Assembly (NCBI RefSeq): GCF_000513195.1
Contig: NZ_CBVI010000091.1
Coordinates: 103,917 to 167,916 of the forward strand
Direction: 5' to 3'
DNA: 64,000 nucleotides
Source: Bacteroides timonensis
Lineage (GTDB): Bacteria; Bacteroidota; Bacteroidia; Bacteroidales; Bacteroidaceae
The notes beneath the pieces were generated by a model, which ran no database searches, was not told the origin of the DNA, and was given only the letters and a program-made list of their open reading frames with translations. Positions 27,088 to 35,864 of this stretch are shown piece by piece; within the stretch, counting starts at the first letter, position 1, and the number at the start of each line of letters is the position of its first letter. A program made the position numbers and the translations under genes.

Positions 27088-30000
27088 TTAGAATGTTAAA
27101 TTAAGACCTACCAGATAGTTGCGCGTTGAAGGCGAATTGGTACCTATAACCAGCAAACGCGATTTAAGGCCGGTAGTCACCGCCTGGTTTTCATTACCGT
27201 ATGAGTTAGGCTCCGGATCGCAACTGCTCTCATCATAGTAGGGTGAGAAGAATACAAACGGATTCTGTACAGTGGCATAGACACGAAGATTGCTTATGCT
27301 GAAGCGGTTCAACCAATCTTTAGGAACGTTGTAGCCCAATGTAATGTTTCGTATTTTCAGGTAAGACGCATCAAAACGTCCCAGTGTGCTGCCATACTTC
27401 GGGTTATCACTCTGTTCTATTCCACCCGGTTTCGGATATTTAGCGTCCGTGTTCTCCGGTGTCCAATAGTCCACCTTCACATTGCCGCGCCGTCCCGTCA
27501 GCATGTTCAGGTAGCCGGTAGATGAATAAAGCGTACTGACAAGCGTACCGCCACTCTTGAACGCACCTACTATACTTAAATCAAAGTCCTTGTAAGCTAC
27601 ACGGGTATTGAAGCCACCCTGGAATTTGGGTTCCAGTGAGATAATTTGTCTGTCATCGGGACCGATACTACGGGTCGGTTTACCATTTGCATCATATTCA
27701 CCAGTATATTTCACCTTAATCATACCTGCATTTCCACCCGGCTCCAGAATATTCATCAATTCTTTTTCATCCTCTTGCCAAAGGCCTATTTTCTCGTAGT
27801 CGTAAATCACATCGATGGGGTGTCCTACGAACCACCAGTTATTTTCGTCCTTTTTGGCACCCGAAGCCAATGATTTCAGCTTATTACGATTGCTATAGAG
27901 GTTGACACCTACATCCCAGCTCCAGCCGTTCACATTGTCCAGTATCACGCCGTTAAGCGAAAGCTCGAAACCTTTGTTCTGCGTAGCACCAATATTCGCC
28001 ATATAGCTGCCTACACCGGCTGTAGAGGGTAGACTTACACTGAGCAATACATCCTTGGTATCTTGTATATAGTACTCGAACGTACCGTAAATGCGATGAT
28101 TCAGGAACGAGAAGTCCAGACCGAAGTTATAAGTACTGGAGTATTCCCAACCCAAATTTGAATTGGGAAGTTCCGATACATAATAACCGGTTGCATAGGT
28201 GTCGGGACCAAAGTTATACGGGCGGGTAGAGAGAAGGCCGAGAGTCTTGTACGGGTCGACGGACTGATTGGAAGTTTCTCCATATCCCACACGCAGTTTC
28301 AGTTGATCTACTATAGGAAGCAGATTCTTCCAGAAACCTTCTTTGGCAATATTCCAGCCGAGGGATACGGCAGGATATGTATGCCATTTGTGTCCCGGAG
28401 CCAGACGGGAGGAAGCATCGGCACGGAACGTGACGCTTGCCATATACTTATCGTCATACGAATACATCGCACGTCCCATCCATGACATCAGACCACTTTG
28501 CTGATAACCCTGGTTACCTGGATTGACAGTAATCTCACCGTTGGCATGCCCCAGGTTGTAGTATTGGAAATATCCGGCAGGAATATCCCTTGCTGAAACT
28601 GCCGACTTATTGAAAGTAGTTTGCTCGGCAGAATACATACCCACTACGTTCAGCCGATGCTTCTCTGCAAAAGTGCGGTCGTAGGTCACTAAGTTTTCAA
28701 TCGTCCAGTTGGTGGTCAGCGAATTGCTGATAGAAGCCGAAGAGGTGGTATTGGGATTCACCTCGTTGATGCCCTGTCCTTTGAAAGAACCGCCATTGCT
28801 CATGCGGAAGTTCAGACCGAGATTGGCACGATACTTCAGGCCTTCTATTCCGGGTATCTTCACCTCTCCATATATATTATTATAGGAACCGAACACTTTG
28901 TCCTCCTGAACCCATAAGTCTCCTATCCCTTCAAGCACTTCCTTGGGATAAATATACTGTTCGTCGGTTGCCATCTTGACCGTTCTCTTCCAAGTGCCGT
29001 CTTCATTCTTCGGATTAATCAGCGGAGATAAGCTCAGTGTGCCATACAAACCAATGTTTCCGCCTTCGGTCACATTATAGGTATTATTGGTGACGAAACC
29101 GACCTTAATGTATTTGCCTACTTCCTGGTCGAGGGAACCACGCAAGGAAAGACGGTTGTACTGCTGCGTAGGCACCACGCCTTCTTCGTGATAGTAGCCC
29201 AGGCCAAAGCTATAGTTATTGGCTTTGCCACCACCCGAGATACTGACATCATGGCTGGAAGTGATACCCGTCTGATAGAACAAGTCCTGCCAGTCGGTAT
29301 TCATGTCGTCAGACTCATCTATACCATTGCCATATTTACCGGCAGTTTTACGAAGAGCAGCAAATTCTTCTCCATTCATCATCGGGTACTTCTGGGCACT
29401 TTTAATACCAAAGTATCCGTTGTAGGTCACCTGTGCTTTTTGCTCGGTATAACCTTTGTGCGTTGTCACCATAATCACGCCATTGGCACCACGCGAGCCA
29501 TAGATAGCCGTAGAAGAAGCATCTTTCAGGATATCAAGGCTCTTGATATCATTCGGATTGATATCCGACAACGAACCTGCAAACGGAATACCGTCCAATA
29601 CCACCAACGGGTCGTTGCTGGCATTGAGCGAGCGCGTACCACGTACACGTATCTGCATAGAGGCACCCGGTCTGGAAGAAGTCTGTGACATTTCGACACC
29701 AGCAACACGTCCTTGCAAAGCAGAGGAGATATTTCCCGTTTGTACCGTGCGGAGATCATCGCCACGCATGGAAACGATAGAACCCGTCACATCCGAACGC
29801 TTCGCCGTACCGTAACCAATCACTACCACTTCTTCAAGTGTTTTCGAGTCTTCTTGGAGAGTGATGTTAAGAGGAGCGACACTTGCTTTCACTTCCTGCG
29901 TCATATATCCTATAAAAGAGATTACCAAAGTGGCATCTTTCCGTACCTGTAAAGTGAAATCGCCGTCCAAACCAGTAATAATACCGTTTGTAGTTCCTTT

Positions 30001-30159
30001 TTCTATAATGCTGGCACCGATGACAGGCTCACCGGTTGCGTCTTTTACCATACCTTTCACTGTAATGTTTTGCGAGAACGCCCACAATGGTATCAGGCAC
30101 AATAAGAATAACAGCCCCAAGGGCTTAAAATAAAGATTGGTGCTTTTCATAAAAACCAT
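27088..30159 (-). CDS. SusC-family TonB-dependent transporter
   Basis: A 1023-residue outer-membrane transporter; the ATG at 30150 (MKSTNLYF) is an alternative start. Signal peptide to LWAFSQN, carboxypeptidase-regulatory-like domain (VKDATGEPVIGASIIEKGTTNG, LDGDFTL, ISFIGY), SusC signature LEEVVVIGYGTAKRSDVTGS, plug (QIRVRGTRSLNASNDPLVVLDG, DILKDASSTAIYGSRGANGV) and barrel ending VGLNLTF. Transcription starts from a -7 box at 30305-30312, leaving a leader of about 140 bases. Three phased TGTA-type sites lie upstream, toward the divergent HTCS gene. Confidence 0.93.
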   Translation of the reverse strand: MVFMKSTNLYFKPLGLLFLLCLIPLWAFSQNITVKGMVKDATGEPVIGASIIEKGTTNGIITGLDGDFTLQVRKDATLVISFIGYMTQEVKASVAPLNITLQEDSKTLEEVVVIGYGTAKRSDVTGSIVSMRGDDLRTVQTGNISSALQGRVAGVEMSQTSSRPGASMQIRVRGTRSLNASNDPLVVLDGIPFAGSLSDINPNDIKSLDILKDASSTAIYGSRGANGVIMVTTHKGYTEQKAQVTYNGYFGIKSAQKYPMMNGEEFAALRKTAGKYGNGIDESDDMNTDWQDLFYQTGITSSHDVSISGGGKANNYSFGLGYYHEEGVVPTQQYNRLSLRGSLDQEVGKYIKVGFVTNNTYNVTEGGNIGLYGTLSLSPLINPKNEDGTWKRTVKMATDEQYIYPKEVLEGIGDLWVQEDKVFGSYNNIYGEVKIPGIEGLKYRANLGLNFRMSNGGSFKGQGINEVNPNTTSSASISNSLTTNWTIENLVTYDRTFAEKHRLNVVGMYSAEQTTFNKSAVSARDIPAGYFQYYNLGHANGEITVNPGNQGYQQSGLMSWMGRAMYSYDDKYMASVTFRADASSRLAPGHKWHTYPAVSLGWNIAKEGFWKNLLPIVDQLKLRVGYGETSNQSVDPYKTLGLLSTRPYNFGPDTYATGYYVSELPNSNLGWEYSSTYNFGLDFSFLNHRIYGTFEYYIQDTKDVLLSVSLPSTAGVGSYMANIGATQNKGFELSLNGVILDNVNGWSWDVGVNLYSNRNKLKSLASGAKKDENNWWFVGHPIDVIYDYEKIGLWQEDEKELMNILEPGGNAGMIKVKYTGEYDANGKPTRSIGPDDRQIISLEPKFQGGFNTRVAYKDFDLSIVGAFKSGGTLVSTLYSSTGYLNMLTGRRGNVKVDYWTPENTDAKYPKPGGIEQSDNPKYGSTLGRFDASYLKIRNITLGYNVPKDWLNRFSISNLRVYATVQNPFVFFSPYYDESSCDPEPNSYGNENQAVTTGLKSRLLVIGTNSPSTRNYLVGLNLTF

Positions 30160-30304
30160 TAATTAAATTAGTTATACAAATTTTTGATTTAAGTCGGATA
30201 AATGGAAGAACAACTTCTTTTTCATGTTTTCATATTTATTAAAATTAAAAGTTAAACAATCATATAATATTTAAGGCAAAACGTTTACTCCGTTTCGGAT
30301 ATGA

Positions 30305-30412
30305 CAAAATTAAACCATAAAAGAAGAAAAAGCCCATAAGGAGGTTACACAAATATTACATGAAGAGTACATCACTTTTCCCTATGTTACAAAACCTTAT
30401 ATTGGCGTTACA
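30305..30412 (-). promoter_or_regulatory. SusC promoter with HTCS operator candidate
   Basis: Reverse-strand TAATTTTG at 30305-30312 is the -7 box. On the same strand TGTAAC starts at 30391 and 30412, 79 and 100 bp upstream of it. A weaker TGTACT starts at 30371 (59 bp). A further TGTAAC starts at 30349 (37 bp), so the full sites fall in phase at 21 or 42 bp. The two strong distances equal those before the GH2 gene. Confidence 0.7.
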
Positions 30413-30496
30413 CGAAGACCTTACAATGCCTGTAAAGAAGATATCTTCCGCTTATATCCGATAAATGTGAGATTCTTGTAAATCAATTATTTTGTG

Positions 30497-30504
30497 TAAA
30501 TTTG
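30497..30504 (+). promoter_or_regulatory. -7 box of the HTCS gene
   Basis: TAAATTTG fits TAnnTTTG, 30 bases before the ATG at 30534. An earlier in-frame start at 30492 would lie upstream of this box and is discarded. Confidence 0.6.
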
Positions 30505-30533
30505 GTGCTGTATATTTCATATATCATAATGCT

Positions 30534-33500
30534 ATGGATATAAAAACAATCAAAAGCATCGTCATAACAATGCTATTTCTGGTGGCTCCCTCCAAAAGTA
30601 TCTCTCAAACGGGAACCTATTATTCTGCCAACGAACAACTCAGCAGCAGCCTCATCAACCAATTATACCAAGATCAAAGGGGGTTCATCTGGGTATCAAC
30701 CGAATTTGGCCTGAACAAGTTCGACGGTACCCACTTCACACACTATAAACACATTGACAGTGATTCCACCTCTTTAGTCAACAACCATGTAAGAGGGGTT
30801 TTTGAAGACAGCTACCAGAATTTATGGATAAGATGCCTGGGAGGATTAATGCTCTATCACCCTGAAACTGACGACTTCGAGCTGATAAAAATGAAAGGAA
30901 AAGGAAACAGGGGATGGCACGTAACCAATATCATGGAGTTACATAATGGCGAAGTATGGGGAGTAGCTGCCAACGATACCATTTTTCGCATGAACCTCTC
31001 CAGCAAAACTATAGAGCCCATTGACAAGGTCAATCAAAAACTCCGGCTAATAAGCTTTAATTCTATTTTCGAAGATGACCAGAAAAAGCTTTGGCTTACT
31101 TCGGAAGTGCAAGGGGTCGCTTGTTATGATCCGGCATCCGGGGAAATACAGCATTTCCGGTATCCGGATATTCCGGGCAACAATATATCGGCCATCGAGG
31201 AAGATGATCACGGGAATCTGTTTATCGGAACTCTGACCAAAGGCTTATGTTTATATGACAGGCAAAAGAAGAAGTTCACGCCAGTAGCTTATGGAAACAG
31301 GCAAAATCTGCCGATAAAGAATCTGGCCTTTATAGATGGAAAACTGCTGATAGGTACGGATGGAGAAGGAGTTAAAGCCTATAACCCGGAAATCCGCCAG
31401 ATCGAAGACTACCCGATCAACACTTCCCCCTTTAACCTGAACACCGCAAAAGTACACAGTATTTTGCAGGATAAGGATAAAAACCTATGGTTAGGCATAT
31501 TCCAGAAAGGCATTATTTTCTTGCCTGCCCATAGGGAACGCTTCGGCTACATCGGTCACAAGCTGCTGCACAACAACCCGATAGGAACAGGATGCATTAT
31601 GACCATCTTTAAAGATACAGACAACCACCTATGGATAGGGGCAGACAATGAAGGCGTTTTTGAACTGGACAGTAACCATAATCTGATTAAGCATTATCGT
31701 CCCGGAAATACTTCCAAGTCCGTTTCAAACACAATTACAAGTATTTTTCAAGACTCAAACAATGATCTCTGGTTAGGGGCATACGCCAAAGGATTATCCA
31801 TATTCAACAAAAAGACGGGTGAATGCAACTATATTCCTGAGTTGCTGCATGAGAAAATTATGAATATTATCGAGGACAACCATCGCAATCTCTACATTGC
31901 CACCTTGGGAAGCGGGCTATATACCTATAATTTAGACACGAAAAGACTCCGGCAATACAATGTGCCCCGTTCAGAAGGGGTAAGCCGACAACCGAACAGA
32001 CCCAGTAACGACTGGGCAAACATACTTCTTTGTGATTGCGAAGGATTGATATGGATAGGCAGTTATCAGGGTGTCTCCTGTTATAATCCCGAACAAAATA
32101 GTTTCAGTAAGGTTCAGCAGATGATTCCAGGTGGTACCGGTTATAGTTTCCTTGAAGATAAAGAGGGGAATATCTGGGCGGGTACATCAAACGGACTTTA
32201 CCACATAGACAGAAAAACAGAAGAAGTACAAAGATATACCATGCAAGACGGACTTCCCAACAATATTATCTGCGCTATTTGTGAAGACCACCAGCAAAAT
32301 ATATGGGTCAGTACCTATAATGGCATCAGTAAGCTCGACAGAAAGAGCAAACGGTTTATCAATTACTATATCGGAGACGGGTTGCAAGGCAACGAATTTA
32401 CTCACGGGGCTTGCTTTCAAGATAAAGACGGAAGGATTTACTTCGGTGGCAGTGACGGAATCACTTATTTCATGCCGGAACAAATCATAGAACAACCGAG
32501 ACAGAATGACGTCTACATAACCGATTTCCTGGTATTCAACCAACCTATCAATAAAAATACCCTGTCCGGCAACAAACCGATTGTTTCAACTGCCGTAATC
32601 GATGCAAATATCTTTCGCCTCAACCATCAGGACAACACATTCAGCATCGTGTTTTCCACTCTCAGGTACGACAATCCCCAGCAGATAAAGTACCAATATA
32701 GAATAACAGAATTAGGAAAAGAGTGGCAGAGCACGGAAACAGGCAATAACCGTGTCACTTACAACAAACTGCCCCATGGGAAATATACTTTCCAAGTCTG
32801 TGCCGTAGAGCATGGAAACACATCGGAAGTACGTACTATAAATATTGTCATCACCCCACCCTGGTACCTCTCCGGCTGGGCATACCTGGCTTACTTCATA
32901 CTATTCATATTACTTGTATTAGCCATCATAGGATATATCTTCAACCGCATCCGCCAACGGCAGGAACTGATAGAGCGTAAGCATCAGGAAGAAATTAACG
33001 AAGCCAAATTGCAGTTCTTCATCAACATCTCCCATGAGATACGCACTCCCATGACACTAATCATCAATCCGATTGAAAAACTATTATCTGAAAACAAAAC
33101 CCCGGAGTTAAACAAAACCTATCTGATGATTTACCGCAACTCACAGCGCATCTTGCGACTGGTGAATCAGCTCATGGATATACGGAAGATAGACAAAGGA
33201 CAAATGTTCATGAAATTCAGAGAGACGGACATAGTAGGATTTATCAATGACCTGAAACTGACGTTTGAGTATATGGCCAGACAAAAGAACATCCGGCTGA
33301 CTTTTATGCATGAAGTCTCCCTCTTGAAAGTGTGGATAGATATGAACAACTTCGACAAGATTCTTATGAACCTGCTGTCGAATGCATTCAAGTATACCCC
33401 TGACGGCGGAGAGATTATTGTCACTCTGACACAAGGCAGTAGTGACACCGACGGTCCGCTAAAGGATTATTTCGAGATAACGATAGAAGATACAGGTATC

Positions 33501-34607
33501 GGACTGGAAGAAGATAAGATAGAGCGTATCTTCGACCGCTTCTACCAGATAAACAACAGTTCGACTTATAATAATATGGGGACAGGAATAGGACTCCACC
33601 TGACTCACTCACTGGTACACCTCCACCACGGTACCATCACAGCCGAGAATCGCAAAGACCGTAAAGGCAGCCGCTTCACCGTGCGCATTCCACTGGGATC
33701 CTCCCACCTGAAAGCGAGCGAGCTAGAGAATCCTGCAAACTTCGAAGAAATCCCCAACTCTCAACCCATCAACGAAAAGCCAGAATTTGAGGCGGAAGAG
33801 ATACCGACTGATAATGTACAGACCAAATCCAAAACCAACTTCCGCATATTGGTGGTAGAGGATGAGAAAGATATACAAAACTATTTGGCAGAGCAATTGG
33901 AAGACCTCTACAAAATAATCACCTGCAACAATGGGAAAGAAGCTTTCGGCACTATCCTGTCCACCGCCCCCGACCTGGTGATCAGCGATGTCATGATGCC
34001 CGAAATGGATGGCATAACTTTATGCAAGAAGATTAAGCAGAACGTAAATATCAACCATATTCCGGTAATCCTGCTCACAGCCAAAGGAAAACCAGAAGAT
34101 TATGCAGAAGGAATAGATACCGGCGCCGATGCATACATGGTGAAACCGTTCAATGTTGAAATACTAAGGAAAACAGTTTCCAATCTGATAACTAACCGGA
34201 AACTTCTAAAAAACAAGTTTAGTGGCATGCAGCAACAAGAAGAGAAACTGGAAGTACTGAACATAAAGCCTGCAGACGAGATACTGATGGAGAAAGTAAT
34301 GAAAGTCATCAACGATAATCTGGCAGAGCCTACACTGGACGTGGAGATGCTGGCAAAAAGCGTCGGGCTGAGCCGTGTGCACCTTTACCGCAAATTAAAG
34401 GCACTGACCAACCTCAGCACCCGTGATTTTATCCGAAACATACGCATACAGCAGGCTGCCAAGCTTCTGCTAGACAAGAGGATGAATATATCGGATATCG
34501 CTTATTCCGTCGGTTTTAATAATCTGGCACATTTCTCCAACTCGTTCAAGGAACAGTTTGGCATTTCACCCAAAGAGTATATGCAAAAGTACGGTAATAC
34601 TCCTTGA
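30534..34607 (+). CDS. Hybrid two-component system regulator (HTCS)
   Basis: A 1357-residue one-protein signalling system. After a signal peptide/first membrane segment (to about residue 25) comes a periplasmic two-bladed propeller sensor of Reg_prop repeats (LYQDQRGFIWVSTEFGLNKFDG and about a dozen relatives) and a Y_Y_Y domain. One membrane helix lies at about 782-805. The cytoplasmic part has a HisKA domain with His834 (INISHEIRTP), an ATPase domain (NLLSNAFKYTPDGG, GTGIGLHLTHSLV), a receiver with Asp1152 (VISDVMMPEMDG) and a C-terminal AraC helix-turn-helix. HTCS proteins sense an oligosaccharide in the periplasm and activate the adjacent locus. Divergent from SusC; the phased TGTAAC sites are its likely targets. 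Confidence 0.95.
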   Translation: MDIKTIKSIVITMLFLVAPSKSISQTGTYYSANEQLSSSLINQLYQDQRGFIWVSTEFGLNKFDGTHFTHYKHIDSDSTSLVNNHVRGVFEDSYQNLWIRCLGGLMLYHPETDDFELIKMKGKGNRGWHVTNIMELHNGEVWGVAANDTIFRMNLSSKTIEPIDKVNQKLRLISFNSIFEDDQKKLWLTSEVQGVACYDPASGEIQHFRYPDIPGNNISAIEEDDHGNLFIGTLTKGLCLYDRQKKKFTPVAYGNRQNLPIKNLAFIDGKLLIGTDGEGVKAYNPEIRQIEDYPINTSPFNLNTAKVHSILQDKDKNLWLGIFQKGIIFLPAHRERFGYIGHKLLHNNPIGTGCIMTIFKDTDNHLWIGADNEGVFELDSNHNLIKHYRPGNTSKSVSNTITSIFQDSNNDLWLGAYAKGLSIFNKKTGECNYIPELLHEKIMNIIEDNHRNLYIATLGSGLYTYNLDTKRLRQYNVPRSEGVSRQPNRPSNDWANILLCDCEGLIWIGSYQGVSCYNPEQNSFSKVQQMIPGGTGYSFLEDKEGNIWAGTSNGLYHIDRKTEEVQRYTMQDGLPNNIICAICEDHQQNIWVSTYNGISKLDRKSKRFINYYIGDGLQGNEFTHGACFQDKDGRIYFGGSDGITYFMPEQIIEQPRQNDVYITDFLVFNQPINKNTLSGNKPIVSTAVIDANIFRLNHQDNTFSIVFSTLRYDNPQQIKYQYRITELGKEWQSTETGNNRVTYNKLPHGKYTFQVCAVEHGNTSEVRTINIVITPPWYLSGWAYLAYFILFILLVLAIIGYIFNRIRQRQELIERKHQEEINEAKLQFFINISHEIRTPMTLIINPIEKLLSENKTPELNKTYLMIYRNSQRILRLVNQLMDIRKIDKGQMFMKFRETDIVGFINDLKLTFEYMARQKNIRLTFMHEVSLLKVWIDMNNFDKILMNLLSNAFKYTPDGGEIIVTLTQGSSDTDGPLKDYFEITIEDTGIGLEEDKIERIFDRFYQINNSSTYNNMGTGIGLHLTHSLVHLHHGTITAENRKDRKGSRFTVRIPLGSSHLKASELENPANFEEIPNSQPINEKPEFEAEEIPTDNVQTKSKTNFRILVVEDEKDIQNYLAEQLEDLYKIITCNNGKEAFGTILSTAPDLVISDVMMPEMDGITLCKKIKQNVNINHIPVILLTAKGKPEDYAEGIDTGADAYMVKPFNVEILRKTVSNLITNRKLLKNKFSGMQQQEEKLEVLNIKPADEILMEKVMKVINDNLAEPTLDVEMLAKSVGLSRVHLYRKLKALTNLSTRDFIRNIRIQQAAKLLLDKRMNISDIAYSVGFNNLAHFSNSFKEQFGISPKEYMQKYGNTP

Positions 34608-34669
34608 AAAACGCAAGAGAACGCGTATATCAAATTATTGTTCTCTTTTTCCCCTTCTCATTACCCGAA

Positions 34670-34759
34670 CCGTACCTGATCCGTATCATCTCCGTATCTA
34701 TACGCTTGGACTTGATACGGACCAGGTACGGGCCAGACACGGACCGGGTATGGTTCAGA
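34670..34759 (+). repeat. 19-bp inverted repeat with 11-bp tandem units (array C)
   Basis: Arms at 34670-34688 and 34713-34731 (CCGTACCTGATCCGTATCA against its complement, one mismatch) enclose 24 bases. The right arm continues as four 11-bp units starting at 34716, 34727, 34738 and 34749 (TACGGACCAGG, TACGGGCCAGA, CACGGACCGGG, TATGGTTCAGA). It fills most of the 180 bases between the convergent ends of the HTCS and AraC genes. It could terminate transcription, but has the same tandem-plus-palindrome design as arrays A, B and D. Confidence 0.8.
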
Positions 34760-34787
34760 CAAGAAAACTGTTCTAAATATCCGATTA

Positions 34788-35645
34788 TCAATGATAAGAG
34801 TTACGGTATTCCTGCGGTGTCAGTCCGGTTGTCTTTTTAAATAAGCGGTTAAAGTAAGAATAGTCATCGAAAGAAAGGGCAAAGGCCACATTTTTCACCG
34901 ACATCTCATCTGTTACCAGAATGAGTTGTGCTTTCTCTATTTTCTTCTGATTGATATATTTTGAAGGGGTTACACCGGTTTCCTTTTTAAATAAACGGAT
35001 AAAATGATCTTTTGACAGACATGAATTCTCAGACAGAGTTGCGAGATCTATGGCCTCATAAATGTGTTTGCGTATATAAAGAATAGCTTTCTCTATACGA
35101 TCGTCCTTTGTCTCTACTTTAACTTGCGCACGCTTTAAGAAATGTGCCAGTAACTGATACACAATACCACGTGATTCAACCTTATCACATAACGCACGCT
35201 GCTTGTTCTTCAGAAGATTCTGCATCAACGTGGAATTATTATCATAAGTCGAAGGGTCTGGGTTAGGCAAACTCATATGAGGATTTATCGCACACAAGCG
35301 TTGAAACAACGCAAGGTCTAAATCTCCGGCAGGTATCTCAACCGGAAACTCCCACTCATCTAATAAATTGGAATCTGACTGATGTTCTTCATAAATGTGC
35401 AGATAGTAATGACAGAAATAGGAGTTACAGATATAGCTATGTATAATAAAAGCCGGAATAAAATACAGATGATTTGGTTTCAGAATCTGTATGCCTCCCG
35501 ATAATTGTATTTGAGCAGTACCTTCTGTTATATAGTACAGGCGCGTGAACGGGCTATTTACGTTTTTCCAGTTCCAGTCCGCATTATGCACGGCTAAACC
35601 AACATTCAACACCAAAGGGTGTAACTTATCAACTAATGAAGCCAT
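34788..35645 (-). CDS. AraC-family transcriptional regulator
   Basis: A 285-residue regulator: an N-terminal cupin-type ligand domain (LYYITEGTAQIQLSGGIQILKPNHLYFIPAF, residues about 35-70) and a C-terminal AraC domain with two helix-turn-helix units (IDLATLSENSCLSKDHFIRLFKKETGVTPSKYI and VKNVAFALSFDDYSYFNRLFKKTTGLTPQEYR in part). It is divergent from the GH29 gene. The intergenic region holds two 40-bp direct-repeat sites, the downstream one ending just before the GH29 -7 box, the usual position for AraC activators. Confidence 0.9.
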   Translation of the reverse strand: MASLVDKLHPLVLNVGLAVHNADWNWKNVNSPFTRLYYITEGTAQIQLSGGIQILKPNHLYFIPAFIIHSYICNSYFCHYYLHIYEEHQSDSNLLDEWEFPVEIPAGDLDLALFQRLCAINPHMSLPNPDPSTYDNNSTLMQNLLKNKQRALCDKVESRGIVYQLLAHFLKRAQVKVETKDDRIEKAILYIRKHIYEAIDLATLSENSCLSKDHFIRLFKKETGVTPSKYINQKKIEKAQLILVTDEMSVKNVAFALSFDDYSYFNRLFKKTTGLTPQEYRNSYH

Positions 35646-35703
35646 AGTATATAGTATTTAGTAACTCGATAAAGGTAGGCGAATTTCTTTATCATTCAAA
35701 ACG

Positions 35704-35806
35704 ATTATCGATATTCTCAATATAAAAATCGTTTTTATCCTATCATATCAGATATATCCTATTCATATTATCGATATTTTCCAATACAAACACTTTTTAA
35801 TCCTAT
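35704..35806 (+). promoter_or_regulatory. 40-bp direct repeat, operator candidate for the AraC regulator
   Basis: Copies at 35704-35743 and 35767-35806 share the first 12 bases (ATTATCGATATT) and the end TCCTAT, with about three-quarters identity overall. The starts are 63 bp apart, six helical turns, so a protein would bind both copies on one face. Copy 2 ends 20 bp before the GH29 -7 box. Confidence 0.7.
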
Positions 35807-35826
35807 TGCAACTACTAATTAATACA

Positions 35827-35834
35827 TATCTTTG
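35827..35834 (+). promoter_or_regulatory. -7 box of the GH29-SusCD-GH31 operon
   Basis: TATCTTTG fits TAnnTTTG; a TTGC at 35806-35809 lies at a spacing suitable for a -33 element. It overlaps the first ATG of the open frame (35832), so the start at 35865 is preferred. Confidence 0.65.
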
Positions 35835-35864
35835 CATTGTACAATAGAAACAAAATTAATACCT

